A stretch of 64,000 nt of DNA from Acidobacteriota bacterium. Lineage in GTDB: Bacteria > Acidobacteriota > Vicinamibacteria > Vicinamibacterales > CAVVIG01. The notes under the pieces were generated by a model. It ran no database searches, was not told the origin of the DNA, and saw nothing but the letters and a program-made list of their open reading frames with translations. The stretch spans positions 248,001 through 312,000 of the forward strand of contig QHWB01000052.1 in assembly GCA_003222395.1 (NCBI GenBank), given 5' to 3'. A program made the position numbers and the translations under genes. Positions 32,856-41,434 of this stretch are shown here, in pieces (the stretch's first letter is position 1; each line of letters opens with the position of its first letter).

Positions 32856-32862
32856 TCGCGCC

Positions 32863-34608
32863 ATGAAACGTTATCAGTTGTCGGCCTTCGCGGGCATTGC
32901 CGCCGCCGCGCTCGCGGCGGCGACGGTCTCCGGCCAGTACGCCATGACGGTCAACAGAGACCGATTGGTCAACGCGCAGAACGAGCCGCAGAACTGGCTG
33001 ATGATGAACGGCGATTACGCCTCGACGCGGTACTCGAAGCTGACGCAAATCAACCGCGACAACGTCAAGAATCTTCGGCTGGTCTGGGCCATGGCGCTCG
33101 GCGGCATGCAGGACGTCGGGCAGAACGGACCGGAGAGCGAAATCCATCCGCTGGTCGATAACGGCTTCCTCTACACGAGCGACGGCTGGGGCACGCTCTA
33201 CAAAATCGACGGGAGGAATCCGAACAAGGGCGAATTCGTCTGGGTGACGGACCCCGGCGTGAAGCACCAGGGCAACCTGCCGCGCACGCGCGGCATCGCG
33301 CTCTGGGAAGATCTCGTGATCGCCAATCTGCCCGACGGCCGTGTGATTGCGGCGAACCGCAACACCGGCGAGATCGTGTGGGACAAGATGGTGGCGACGA
33401 CCAACGAATTCGGCAGTAAGGAACGATTCAACGCGGCGCCGATCGCCGCCGACGGCAAAGTGATCGTGGCCAACGGAGCCGGCGACGCGAAGACCCGCGG
33501 ATGGATCGCGGCGCTCGACGCGCGTTCGGGCAAGGAGCTCTGGCGCTGGTACGTCGTGCCGAAGCCGGGCGATCCGGGCAGCGAAACGTGGAAGGACAAG
33601 ACCAATGCGTGGAAGACCGGCGGCGGCGGCCTCTGGCAAACCGGCTCGTACGATCCGGCGACGAAGCTCACGATCTGGGGCACGGGCAACCCGGTGCCGA
33701 TCTACGATCCGCAGGCGCGTCCCGGCGACAATCTGTACACGAACTCTGTGGTCGCGGTGAACGTCGACACAGGTGTGCTGGCCTGGCACTTCCAGTACAC
33801 CCCGAACGATTCGTGGGACTTCGACGAAGTCGGCGTCCACATGTTGTACGACGCGACGATCAACGGCCGAAGCCGGAAGGTCGTCGGTCACTTCGCGCGC
33901 AACGGGTTCTACTACTCGATCGATCGCACCAACGGCGAGTTCCTCCGAGGCGGGCAGTACGTCAACGACTTGAACTGGACGAAAGGACTCAATCCGAAGA
34001 CCGGCAAGCCGCTCGACTACGATCCGAAGCTCGACGTGCAGATCTACAATCCCGAGGCGCGGGCGCTGCGCGGCGACGGCAGCAAGCGCACGTGTCCGAC
34101 CTGGCACGGCGGCATCGCGCACCAGCCGACCGCCTACAATCCCGTGAAGAACATCGCGTACGGCGTCGGCATCGAGGGGTGCTTCTCGTCCAACGGCGCG
34201 GCCGTCGCGTTCCTGTCGCCCGAAGGCGGGATCGACGAAAAGAAAAGCGAGAAGCGCACCTACAGCAGCGACCTCTACTACGGCGCGATCACCGCGTTCG
34301 ACACGATCAACCACAAGGTGCTGGCCAAGGCGGTCACCGACATCGAGGTCCGATCGGGCGCGACCGACACGGCCGGCGGTCTCGTGTTCACCGCGTTACA
34401 AGATGGTTGGGTCGTCGCCTACAACGACGAGACGCTCGAGGAGCTGTGGCGCTTCAACGTCGGCACGCCGCTGAAGGGCGCGCCGGTGACGTACTCCATC
34501 GGGCCGAAGCAGTATCTCACCGTGCAATCCGGCGGACGCCACCTGCATCCGGTGAAGTTCGACAAGCTGGAGAATTCGAGTTACCTGTTTGTGTTTGCGT
34601 TGAACTGA
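32863..34608 (+). CDS. PQQ-dependent alcohol dehydrogenase-like quinoprotein
   Basis: 581 residues. A signal peptide (SAFAGIAAAALAAATVSG) leads to an eight-bladed PQQ propeller: WLMMNGDYASTRYSKLTQINRDNVKNLRLVWAM, several blade motifs of the form GxxLWR/AALDARSGKELWRWYV, and GGGGLWQTGSYDPATKLTIWGTGNP. The catalytic aspartate is expected in TPNDSWDFDEVG at D319. A second aspartate at 321 gives D-x-D, the pattern linked to lanthanide use in XoxF and PedH, whereas calcium enzymes have Ala or Ser there. It oxidises an alcohol or polyol in the periplasm and passes electrons to a cytochrome; one is encoded next to it, convergent. No fused haem domain is present. Confidence 0.9.
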   Translation: MKRYQLSAFAGIAAAALAAATVSGQYAMTVNRDRLVNAQNEPQNWLMMNGDYASTRYSKLTQINRDNVKNLRLVWAMALGGMQDVGQNGPESEIHPLVDNGFLYTSDGWGTLYKIDGRNPNKGEFVWVTDPGVKHQGNLPRTRGIALWEDLVIANLPDGRVIAANRNTGEIVWDKMVATTNEFGSKERFNAAPIAADGKVIVANGAGDAKTRGWIAALDARSGKELWRWYVVPKPGDPGSETWKDKTNAWKTGGGGLWQTGSYDPATKLTIWGTGNPVPIYDPQARPGDNLYTNSVVAVNVDTGVLAWHFQYTPNDSWDFDEVGVHMLYDATINGRSRKVVGHFARNGFYYSIDRTNGEFLRGGQYVNDLNWTKGLNPKTGKPLDYDPKLDVQIYNPEARALRGDGSKRTCPTWHGGIAHQPTAYNPVKNIAYGVGIEGCFSSNGAAVAFLSPEGGIDEKKSEKRTYSSDLYYGAITAFDTINHKVLAKAVTDIEVRSGATDTAGGLVFTALQDGWVVAYNDETLEELWRFNVGTPLKGAPVTYSIGPKQYLTVQSGGRHLHPVKFDKLENSSYLFVFALN

Positions 34609-34660
34609 CGCCTGCGCGGCGGGACGGGCAGGAAGGGCGGGATTGTCCCGCCCATCCTGC

Positions 34661-35200
34661 CTACTTGAATTCCCGACACGCCTCCACGTCCGAGCCCCAG
34701 TACTCGATGCATTTGGCGCGATCCATCGGACCTTTGCCGACGACCTTCTGCAGCAGGAAGTCGGTGACGAGCTCGATCTCGCGCGGCTGAAAGGTCGCCG
34801 GCGGATCCGGCATCGGCGTCTTGAGGTCGGCCTGCTTCATGCCGCAGCGGCCGTCTGTATAAGCGAACTTGTCGAATGCCGGCATGCCGGTTCCGGGACG
34901 GCCGCACTTGATCGTCTGAATCAGCCTCGCGCGATCGAGCCTCGTTTCGCGCAGGTTCGAGCCGTCCGGCATCTGACTGTCCATCTTGCGTCCGTCGGCC
35001 GCCCAGCCGTGGCACGCCTGGCAATCTCCCTTCTGCAGGTAGAGCCTCATGCCTTCGGCGACGTCGCCCGCGTCCCGCGCTTGCGCATGCGCTGTCGGAA
35101 CAGCGACCGTTCCGGCCGTGAGCGAGACGATGCGGCCGGCGTTTGCCGGAATTGCAATCACGACGATCGCGGCCGCGATGAATTGAACTGCCACACGCAT
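34661..35200 (-). CDS. Periplasmic c-type cytochrome
   Basis: 179 residues. The signal peptide covers AVQFIAAAIVVIAIPANAG. A single haem motif CQACHGWAADG lies at about residue 57, with the axial methionine probably in GTGMPAFDKFAYTDGRCG or TPMPDPPATFQ. The C-terminus has extra cysteines (RAKCIEYWGSDVEACREF) that may pair. Start ATG 35200 has AGGAG 7 bases upstream; a longer frame upstream of it reads into the next gene. It sits tail-to-tail with the PQQ dehydrogenase, 52 bases apart, and could be its electron acceptor, though the opposite strands mean separate control. Confidence 0.87.
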   Translation of the reverse strand: MRVAVQFIAAAIVVIAIPANAGRIVSLTAGTVAVPTAHAQARDAGDVAEGMRLYLQKGDCQACHGWAADGRKMDSQMPDGSNLRETRLDRARLIQTIKCGRPGTGMPAFDKFAYTDGRCGMKQADLKTPMPDPPATFQPREIELVTDFLLQKVVGKGPMDRAKCIEYWGSDVEACREFK

Positions 35201-35270
35201 GTCTGACTCCTCGACGTGTCGAGTGTACTGCCTTCCGTGCGTTCCGCAACCGCGTGGCACACTCGCCGCG

Positions 35271-35740
35271 ATGATCAAGTTCGGCAAGCCCGTATCGTCC
35301 GACGTGGAGGCCCGCTTGCCCCGCCTGATCGATTCGCTCGCGAGCGACGAGCGAATCGAAGCCGTCTGGCTCTTCGGCTCGCGCCCACGCAACGAAGCCG
35401 ATCAGCTGAGCGACGTCGACATCGCCGTGCGCGCGGGCGACACGCTTGACGCTCGCGCCCTGTCGAGCGGCGCGCTCGAGTGGACGGGCCTGGCGATGGA
35501 AGTACTCGGGTCGCCGTCGCAGCCCTGAATCGGCTTGGGTCGGCCATCTGGCACGCGATCCTTCGCGACGCGCGCCTCCTCTGGGCCCGCATTCCCGAGA
35601 CTGCCGCCGACTTCGCGGCGCGGACGTTGAAGGAATACCTCGCTCTGAAGCCTTATCTCGACCGCTACGATCGCGATCTGTTCCGCCAGTCTGCGATGAC
35701 GATCGATCGCGAGCTGATCGCCGCACTCGGAGCAACTTGA
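35271..35740 (+). pseudogene. MNT-type nucleotidyltransferase, frameshifted
   Basis: From ATG 35271 the first frame gives MIKFGKPVSSDVEARLPRLI, then AVWLFGSRPRNEADQLSDVDIAV: the GSxxxx..SDxD motif of minimal nucleotidyltransferases. It stops at 35528. The expected C-terminal part (RVAVAALNRLGSAIWHAILRDARLLW...FRQSAMTIDRELIAAL) continues in the next frame to 35740, so one base was lost or gained near 35500-35520. Together they make about 156 residues, normal for the MNT antitoxin-like family. The usual HEPN partner is not adjacent; one is at the left edge of the window. Either the gene is dead or the shift is a sequencing or assembly error. Confidence 0.78.
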
Positions 35741-35791
35741 AAGTCGATGAATTCGAATTCCTGCCTGCTCGTCCTCACGCTGGCGCTCGCG
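35741..35791 (+). repeat. 51-bp direct repeat, left copy
   Basis: 49 of 51 bases match 37597-37647. The left copy starts one base after the nucleotidyltransferase stop and holds the start codon and signal-peptide codons of the CE15 esterase (MNSNSCLLVLTLALA), after which the frame is unrelated. It is a truncated copy of the esterase start. Confidence 0.85.
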
Positions 35792-35923
35792 ATTCTCTCC
35801 AGTCTGACACGGCGAAAGTCATGGGGATGCGCGAGACGTGTTTGCGACGCCGGCTCGTCTGCGCGCGCAAGGAAGGCATGGCCATTCGCCGAGTCCGTGG
35901 AGCCCAGCGAATGGCCGTCGCGT

Positions 35924-37317
35924 CTATTGGATCGTCAGTGTTGCCACGACCGGAAAGTGATCAGAGACATCGATTTGCCCGTTTCTCTGCCGCTCGATCC
36001 TCATGCTCACCAAAGATAAGGTCGCGTCTGGTGAGCGGAAAATGTAATCGAAGTGACTTCCGTTGACATGCGTGGGTTCAGATAGGTTGCCTGCGGGAGT
36101 CGCTTTTCCGCCATTCACTGCCTCAGTCCAGAGATCGACGTACGCGGCGGTCATCCCGGTTGGGCCGCTGATCTCCGACGCACCTGGCAGTGCGTTGAAA
36201 TCGCCCGCGATCACGTGGGGCGCGGCCTTGCCGGCTGCCCAGAGCTTCAAGTCGTCAACCTGCGCTTGGCGTTGGTTCGCGGTACAGCCGTCCGGCGGCG
36301 GGCAGAGATGGGTGGTGAAAAATGTCACCGGGCGGCTGGTAGGGCCAATGAGCAGTGTCACAGCCCCGACGGAACGGTACCCATCTGGGCTTTCAAAGGG
36401 AAGCTGGTGACGCTCCGGCGGCGCCTGTTTTTGGAAACCGGCGGTTCCTTGACCTGGTTGGCCGCACGGTTTTTCGCTCGACCGCCATAGCAGCAGCTCG
36501 CCAGTCGTGCCCGTCGCTGCAGAACCATCCGGCGCGATAAAAAGGCTCTCCCAACACTGCTGCGTCTTCGCTTCGAGCCCGACCGTTATGTCGTGCTCGA
36601 TACGCGCCGGCTGGTCCTCACAACAACTACCATCAGGATTCTTATATGGACTTCTCTGGTTCTCAACTTCATTGAGGGACACGATGTCGGCATGATTGTT
36701 CATGTTCACCAGGTAAGTCGTGATCTCATCAAGACTGTTGACACAGTCCCAGTGACCCGAGGGTGGAGTGGTCGGGCATTCTTCTCGCCCCTTGTGGATA
36801 TTCCATTGCACAACCGTAATCTGCGTCGACGACGCTCCGCCACCCTGGAACATCGCGTTTGCAAATGACGCGGACGCGCCCAGAAGCGATGCATCGGCCA
36901 TCAACGGATACTTCGGGCTGACGACACTAACACGGTGTTCGCCGTGTACGTCGTTTCCGTTCGATAGTTGTTGCTCTCGCGCACTTCGGCGATGGTGCCG
37001 GCGCCTAGTTTGATCGACCACTTGATGAGCGTGTAGTCGTGCGTCGCGACGTCGCTCAATCCCACGAAGCGGCCATTCGTCGTATTTTCGTTCGCAGTGA
37101 ACTCCACATAACCATCTCCCGACGCGAAGGACTGCTGCGAGTTCCCGCCAGCTGCACAGCCGTCGCAGCCGGCGTTCTTCTGGAGCCCGTTGTTGTTCGG
37201 GCCGATCGGTATCGCATCAACCAAGTTTGTCCATACGACGGGCACTGCGGCTGTCGCAGTTCCCATCGTCAGAGCGACGACCGCCATCGTGATCGTTGCA
37301 ATGCGTCCACGTCTCAT
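35924..37317 (-). pseudogene. Secreted lectin-like plus endonuclease/exonuclease/phosphatase protein, frameshifted
   Basis: The first frame (from ATG 37317) encodes a signal peptide (TITMAVVALTMGTATA) and a beta-sandwich domain, VWTNLVDAIPIGPNNNGLQKNAGCDGCAAGG...GDGYVEFT. It shifts by one base near 36930, and the second frame goes on with SPKYPLMADASLLGASASFANAMF, the end of the same sandwich domain, then ITVVQWNIHKGRE, HADIVSLNEVE, FFTTHLCP, HVIAGDFNALPG and DYIFRSP...SDHFPV, the motifs of an endonuclease/exonuclease/phosphatase enzyme. About 20 residues of the sandwich domain also seem to be missing. The enzyme half is intact from about 36850 on and could be expressed alone only with a new start. 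GC content is lower than in the flanks. Confidence 0.75.
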
Positions 37318-37596
37318 CGCAGCTCCTTTGCGGCTACGCCGCGCATGTACGGCCGTGGCGACTGGCAATGACGGTGCCGATGTGAAGCGTGAGATTTCGG
37401 ACGAGCGGTGCGAGCAAGCGTGAGACGGTTCGGGCGTTCAGCCGAGCGATGTGGCTCGTGCTCTTTTCGACGACGGCTTCGATCCGAGTACTATCACGCG
37501 ACCGTCGTGAGCTCGCTACAGAGCCTCGCAGGAATCGCGCAACTAGGCGAGAACTCACCTCTCTGCGCATCGCTCGGACCGCAGAGTAGGGTTGAC

Positions 37597-37647
37597 AAGT
37601 CGATGAATTCGAATTCCTGGCTGCTCGTCCTCACGCTGGCGCTTGCG
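37597..37647 (+). repeat. 51-bp direct repeat, right copy
   Basis: Second copy of 35741-35791, 1,856 bases away, with 2 mismatches. It covers the start of the intact CE15 esterase gene. The 280 bases before it (37318-37596) hold no gene I recognise. Confidence 0.85.
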
Positions 37648-39018
37648 GCGCAGCCGGCACCGAAGGAATGGACCGCGGCCGAGGATCATCGCCACATGAT
37701 GGAGCGGCTTGGCATCACGGCGCTCCGTCCGGGGCCGAGCGGCAACGAGCAGGCGCCGAATCACGCCAACTACGACGAGGCGCGGGCGAATCCCTTCCCC
37801 GATCTGCCGGAAGTCCTCACTCTGAAGAACGGCCGGAAGGTCACGACCGCCGACATGTGGTGGAACGAGCGACGGCCCGAGATCGTCGAGGACTTCGCAT
37901 CCGAAGTGATCGGCCGCGTGCCGACGAACGTTCCGAAAGTCACGTGGACGGTTGCGGCCGCGATGGAAACGACGATCGGGAAATATCCCGTCGTCGGTCG
38001 GCAGCTCGCGGGCCGCGTGGACAACTCTTCGTATCCTGCCATTACCGTCGACATTCAGATGATCGTCGTCACGCCTGCCGGCGTGAAGCGGCCAGTGCCG
38101 GTGATGATCATGTTCGGTGGCCGTGGATTGCCCGGGCTTCCGGGATTCGTCCCAGCCGGTAGTCGCGGCCGAAATGACGCCGGTGCTGCAACGGGGGCTG
38201 ACTCTCCTGCGACCGAGCAGTTGATCGCCGACGGGTGGGGCTACGTCGCAATCAGCCCGGCCAGCATCCAGGCGGACAACGGCGCTGGATTGACCAAAGG
38301 CATCATCGGTCTCGTCAACAAGGGCCAGCCGCGCAAGCCGGACGACTGGGGCGCGCTACGCGCGTGGGCTTGGGGCGCATCACGTGCGCTCGATTATCTG
38401 GAAACCGACAGGCTCGTCGACGCGAAGACAGTCGGAATCGAGGGTGTGTCGCGCTATGGCAAGGCGGCCCTGGTCGCGATGGCGTTCGACACGCGGTTCG
38501 CCGTGGCGCTCGTCGCCTCCTCTGGTGAAGGCGGCGCGAAGCTGCATCGCCGCAACTGGGGTGAAGCTGTAGAGAATCTCACGGCCTCGGGTGAATACCA
38601 TTGGATGGCCGGGAACTTCCTCAAGTACGGCGCAGCCGATGCCGCGTTCGGCAGCAGGAACGCCGGCGATCTTCCTGTCGATGCGCATGAACTGATCGCG
38701 CTCTGCGCGCCGCGGCCGACGTTCATCAGCTACGGGATTCCCGAGAAGGGCGACGCGAAGTGGCTCGACCACCAGGGCAGCTACATGGCAGCGATCGCTG
38801 CCGGTCCGGTGTTCAGACTGCTCGGCGCAAGAGATCTCGGCAGATCAGATGACTACAAGACCGAGAAGATGCCGGGCGTGAACGTGGGACTGCTCGATGG
38901 ACAGCTGGCCTGGCGGCAGCATGACGGCGGACACACCGACGGACCGAACTGGCAGTATTTCATTCCGTGGGCGGACAAGTTCCTCAAACATACGCCGGCA
39001 GCGCGCAGGGGTCCGTAG
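37603..39018 (+). CDS. Glucuronoyl esterase-like protein (CE15 family)
   Basis: 471 residues. Signal peptide NSNSWLLVLTLALAAQPA. The alpha/beta hydrolase fold has the CE15 nucleophile motif GVSRYGKAAL (S283), VALVASSGEGGAKLHRRNWGE, EYHWMAGNF, DAHELIALCAPRPTFISYG and a C-terminal HDGGHTDGPNWQ with the catalytic histidine. CE15 enzymes cut the ester between lignin alcohols and the 4-O-methyl-glucuronic acid of xylan, outside the cell. The usual GCSR is GVSR here, so the disulfide that spans the active site in fungal and some bacterial members is absent. Its first 45 bases are duplicated at 35747, before the inserted lectin-nuclease gene. Confidence 0.9.
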   Translation: MNSNSWLLVLTLALAAQPAPKEWTAAEDHRHMMERLGITALRPGPSGNEQAPNHANYDEARANPFPDLPEVLTLKNGRKVTTADMWWNERRPEIVEDFASEVIGRVPTNVPKVTWTVAAAMETTIGKYPVVGRQLAGRVDNSSYPAITVDIQMIVVTPAGVKRPVPVMIMFGGRGLPGLPGFVPAGSRGRNDAGAATGADSPATEQLIADGWGYVAISPASIQADNGAGLTKGIIGLVNKGQPRKPDDWGALRAWAWGASRALDYLETDRLVDAKTVGIEGVSRYGKAALVAMAFDTRFAVALVASSGEGGAKLHRRNWGEAVENLTASGEYHWMAGNFLKYGAADAAFGSRNAGDLPVDAHELIALCAPRPTFISYGIPEKGDAKWLDHQGSYMAAIAAGPVFRLLGARDLGRSDDYKTEKMPGVNVGLLDGQLAWRQHDGGHTDGPNWQYFIPWADKFLKHTPAARRGP

Positions 39019-39027
39019 ATTGAAGCG

Positions 39028-40425
39028 TTACAATCTCGTCCGCAAGTGGAACGATTTCGGCCGCGTCAGCGCCTCGTAGCCGAGGCGCGACAGCGAGCAG
39101 CCGCGGCCGGAATCTCTGACGCCGGTCCACGGCAGCGCAGGGTCGAGATAGTCGCACCGGTTCAGGAACCACGTGCCCGTGTCGACGCGATCCCCGATGC
39201 TGACCGCCGCGTCCACGTCGGTCGTCCAGATCGATGCCGTGAGCCCGTAGCGGCTGTCGTTCATCAGCGCGATCGCCTCGTCATCGTCGTTGACCGCCAT
39301 CAGCCCGACAACGGGACCAAAGGTCTCTTCGGTCATCACCTTCATGCGGTGGTCGACGTCGACGAGCAGCTGCGGCGCGAGGTACGGCGTGCCTTCGCGG
39401 TCGGCCGGAAATTCACGCGCGTCGATCAGGCCGCGGGCGCCGCGGCCGATCGCCTCCGCGATCTGCGAGCGGACGAATGCGGCCGCGCTCGATCGAACCA
39501 TCGGGCCCAGCGTCGTGTCCGATTCGAACGGATTGCCGAGGCGGTACTGGCGCGTCTCGGCGACGAAGCCTTCGACGAATCGATCGTAGACGTCGCGGTG
39601 GACGTAGATGCGCTCGATGGCACAGCACGACTGCCCCGCGTTGAAGTACGTGCCGTCGACGAGATTCGCGATTGTGCCTTCGAGCGGCGCGTCCGGTCGG
39701 ACGTACGCGGGATCCTTCCCGCCGAGCTCCAGATTCGTCGCGATGAACTGGCGCGCCGCGGCCTGCTGCACCGCGCAGCCTCCGTCGACCGACCCGGTGA
39801 ACGACACGAAGGCGACGCGGCCGTCCCCGATCATCCCGGCGATGTCGTCGTGGCGAGCCTGCACGTGCTGGAAGACGCGTCCGGGAAGCCCCGCTTCACT
39901 GAACGCTTCGGCGTAGCGATCGGCGACGAGCGGCGTCTGCTGTGAGACCTTGAGGATCACGCTGTTGCCGGCCATCAGCGCCGGGATGACAGCGTTGACG
40001 GAGGCGAGGTACGGATAATTCCACGGCGCCAGCACGAGCACCACGCCGAGCGGCTCGCGCCGGATGAAGCGGCGAAAACCTTCCTTCGGCTCCAGCGCGA
40101 TGTCGGCCAGCGCGCCCTCGGCGACGCCGATCATGTAGGCGGCGCGCTCCTGAAATCCCCGTCGAATCTCCAGCGGACTCTGGGCGAGGGGCCGCCCCAT
40201 CTGCCACGTCAGCTCGGTCGCGATTCGATCGGCGCGGCCGACCATCAGCTCCACCGCGCGGCGGCAGATCGCGGCGCGCTCGTCGATGGACACGTTCTTC
40301 CAGCTCCTTTGAGCCGCGACCGCCCGCTCGAGCATCGCATCGAGATCGCCACGCGACGCCAGCTCGATCTCCGCGCACACCGATCCGTCGACGGGACTAA
40401 TCGTTCGCTGGAGCTCTCTCGTCAT
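39028..40425 (-). CDS. Aldehyde dehydrogenase family protein
   Basis: 465 residues. VVLVLAPWNYPYLASVNAVIPALMAGNSVILKVSQQTP carries the family active-site asparagine region. FTGSVDGGCAVQQAAA and NLELGGKDPAYV hold the glycine motif and glutamate; the catalytic cysteine lies in NAGQSCCAIERIYVH. EETFGPVVGLMAV and LTASIWTTDVD complete the fold. NAD(P)-dependent oxidation of an aldehyde is certain as a family trait. It is last in a run with an SDR, a glutamine-synthetase-like ligase and a permease, so its substrate may be a gamma-glutamyl-amino-aldehyde, as for PuuC. It ends 10 bases from the convergent CE15 gene. Confidence 0.9.
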   Translation of the reverse strand: MTRELQRTISPVDGSVCAEIELASRGDLDAMLERAVAAQRSWKNVSIDERAAICRRAVELMVGRADRIATELTWQMGRPLAQSPLEIRRGFQERAAYMIGVAEGALADIALEPKEGFRRFIRREPLGVVLVLAPWNYPYLASVNAVIPALMAGNSVILKVSQQTPLVADRYAEAFSEAGLPGRVFQHVQARHDDIAGMIGDGRVAFVSFTGSVDGGCAVQQAAARQFIATNLELGGKDPAYVRPDAPLEGTIANLVDGTYFNAGQSCCAIERIYVHRDVYDRFVEGFVAETRQYRLGNPFESDTTLGPMVRSSAAAFVRSQIAEAIGRGARGLIDAREFPADREGTPYLAPQLLVDVDHRMKVMTEETFGPVVGLMAVNDDDEAIALMNDSRYGLTASIWTTDVDAAVSIGDRVDTGTWFLNRCDYLDPALPWTGVRDSGRGCSLSRLGYEALTRPKSFHLRTRL

Positions 40426-40517
40426 GATTTCCGGTCAAGACTTTCGAAATTCTCCCCACGTGGCGCGAGCCTTTCGGGCGAGTGGCCACGCTCGGCTGAA
40501 AGCCTCGCGCTGCCTGA

Positions 40518-41291
40518 TCATTCCGGCGTGACGTAGGCGGCCGTGATGCCGCCGTCGACGAGGAACTCCGTCCCCGTCACGAACGACGAATCGTCCGACG
40601 CCAGGAACAGCGCCGCGCGGGCGATTTCTGCCGCAGTGCCAAAGCGCCCCATCGGAATGTGAACGAGGCGGCGCTGCTTCTTCGCGTCGGTGTCGAGGAA
40701 CTTCATCAGGAGCTCGGTCCGCAGCGGCCCGGGGCAGAGCGCGTTGACGCGGATGCTCTCGCGCGCGTGCACGACCGCGAGCTCGCGCGTGAGCGCGAGC
40801 ACCGCGCCTTTACTGGCGGTGTACGCCACCTGCGGTGTCGCCGCGCCGAGCACGGCGACGAACGACGCCGTGTTGATGATCGATCCGCCGCCAGCCCGCC
40901 GTATCGCGGGAATCCCGTACTTGCATCCGAGGAACACGCCCTTGGCGTTGACGTTCATCGTCAAATCCCAGATCGCTTCGTCGGTCGACACCGCATCGTC
41001 GTCTTTGCCGTGCATGATGCCGGCGTTGTTGAAGAGCACGTTCAGCTTGCCGAACGTCTGCTCCGCCGCGTCGATCATCTTCGCCGCATCGGCCGCCTTC
41101 GCGACGTCGGCGTGGACGAACACCGCGCGTCCGCCGCTCTTCTCGATGGCGGCGACGGTCTCCTGTCCGCCCAGGTCCTCGATGTCGGCGACGACGACCG
41201 ACGCCCCTTCGGCCGCGAACAACACTGCCGATTCCCTGCCGATCCCGCTTCCGGCGCCTGTGATCAGCGCGACTTTTCCGTCGAGACGCAT
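40518..41291 (-). CDS. Short-chain dehydrogenase/reductase
   Basis: 257 residues of the classical SDR type. GKVALITGAGSGIGRESAV is the cofactor-binding Rossmann motif (TGxxxGIG), with VVVADIEDLG suggesting NAD by the aspartate after the second strand. FNNAGIMHG is the NNAG motif. The catalytic SYK triad is S in IINTASFVAV and Y/K in VAYTASKGAV. GTEFLVDGGITAAYV ends it. ATG 41291 is the natural start; a longer frame crosses the repeat block. In this operon it may oxidise an alcohol derived from an amino alcohol before the aldehyde dehydrogenase step. The exact substrate is not known. Confidence 0.9.
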   Translation of the reverse strand: MRLDGKVALITGAGSGIGRESAVLFAAEGASVVVADIEDLGGQETVAAIEKSGGRAVFVHADVAKAADAAKMIDAAEQTFGKLNVLFNNAGIMHGKDDDAVSTDEAIWDLTMNVNAKGVFLGCKYGIPAIRRAGGGSIINTASFVAVLGAATPQVAYTASKGAVLALTRELAVVHARESIRVNALCPGPLRTELLMKFLDTDAKKQRRLVHIPMGRFGTAAEIARAALFLASDDSSFVTGTEFLVDGGITAAYVTPE

Positions 41292-41303
41292 TTCACTTCC
41301 AAC

Positions 41304-41434
41304 TAGATCCGGGGGGCTTCGCCCCCGCGGACCCCCCACGCGTCGCTCGCGGGGGCCCCGTTGCCCCGCTCCGCTCCGGCGGGCGCGCCTGTGGCGCGCG
41401 TGGCAACCAGCAACCCTCAACCAGCAACCAGCAA
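41304..41434. repeat. GC-rich hairpins and CAACCAG tandem units within an operon
   Basis: The gap between the ligase and SDR genes holds ggggggcttcgccccc (41311-41326), a further imperfect pair cccccc/gggggg, the palindromic ggcgcgcctgtggcgcgcgtgg, and four copies of CAACCAGCAACC-like units at 41403-41434. It is a compound of repeats with no room for a gene. The first hairpin could end or process transcription inside the operon. Confidence 0.6.

Larger units (their letters stand above)
32476..32862. other. Divergent intergenic region, 387 bases
   Basis: Lies between the TrmO-like gene (minus) and the PQQ dehydrogenase (plus). The first 200 bases hold no gene I can support; a GC-rich stretch at 32540-32660 may be a decayed reading frame. 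The rest is the inverted repeat at 32678-32841 and a likely -10 box. Confidence 0.6.

Noticed and set aside
35747-36019. A separate 90-residue secreted protein beginning MNSNSCLLVLTLALA
   Set aside because: Only the first 15 residues are meaningful and they duplicate the CE15 leader; the rest is antisense to the lectin-nuclease gene.
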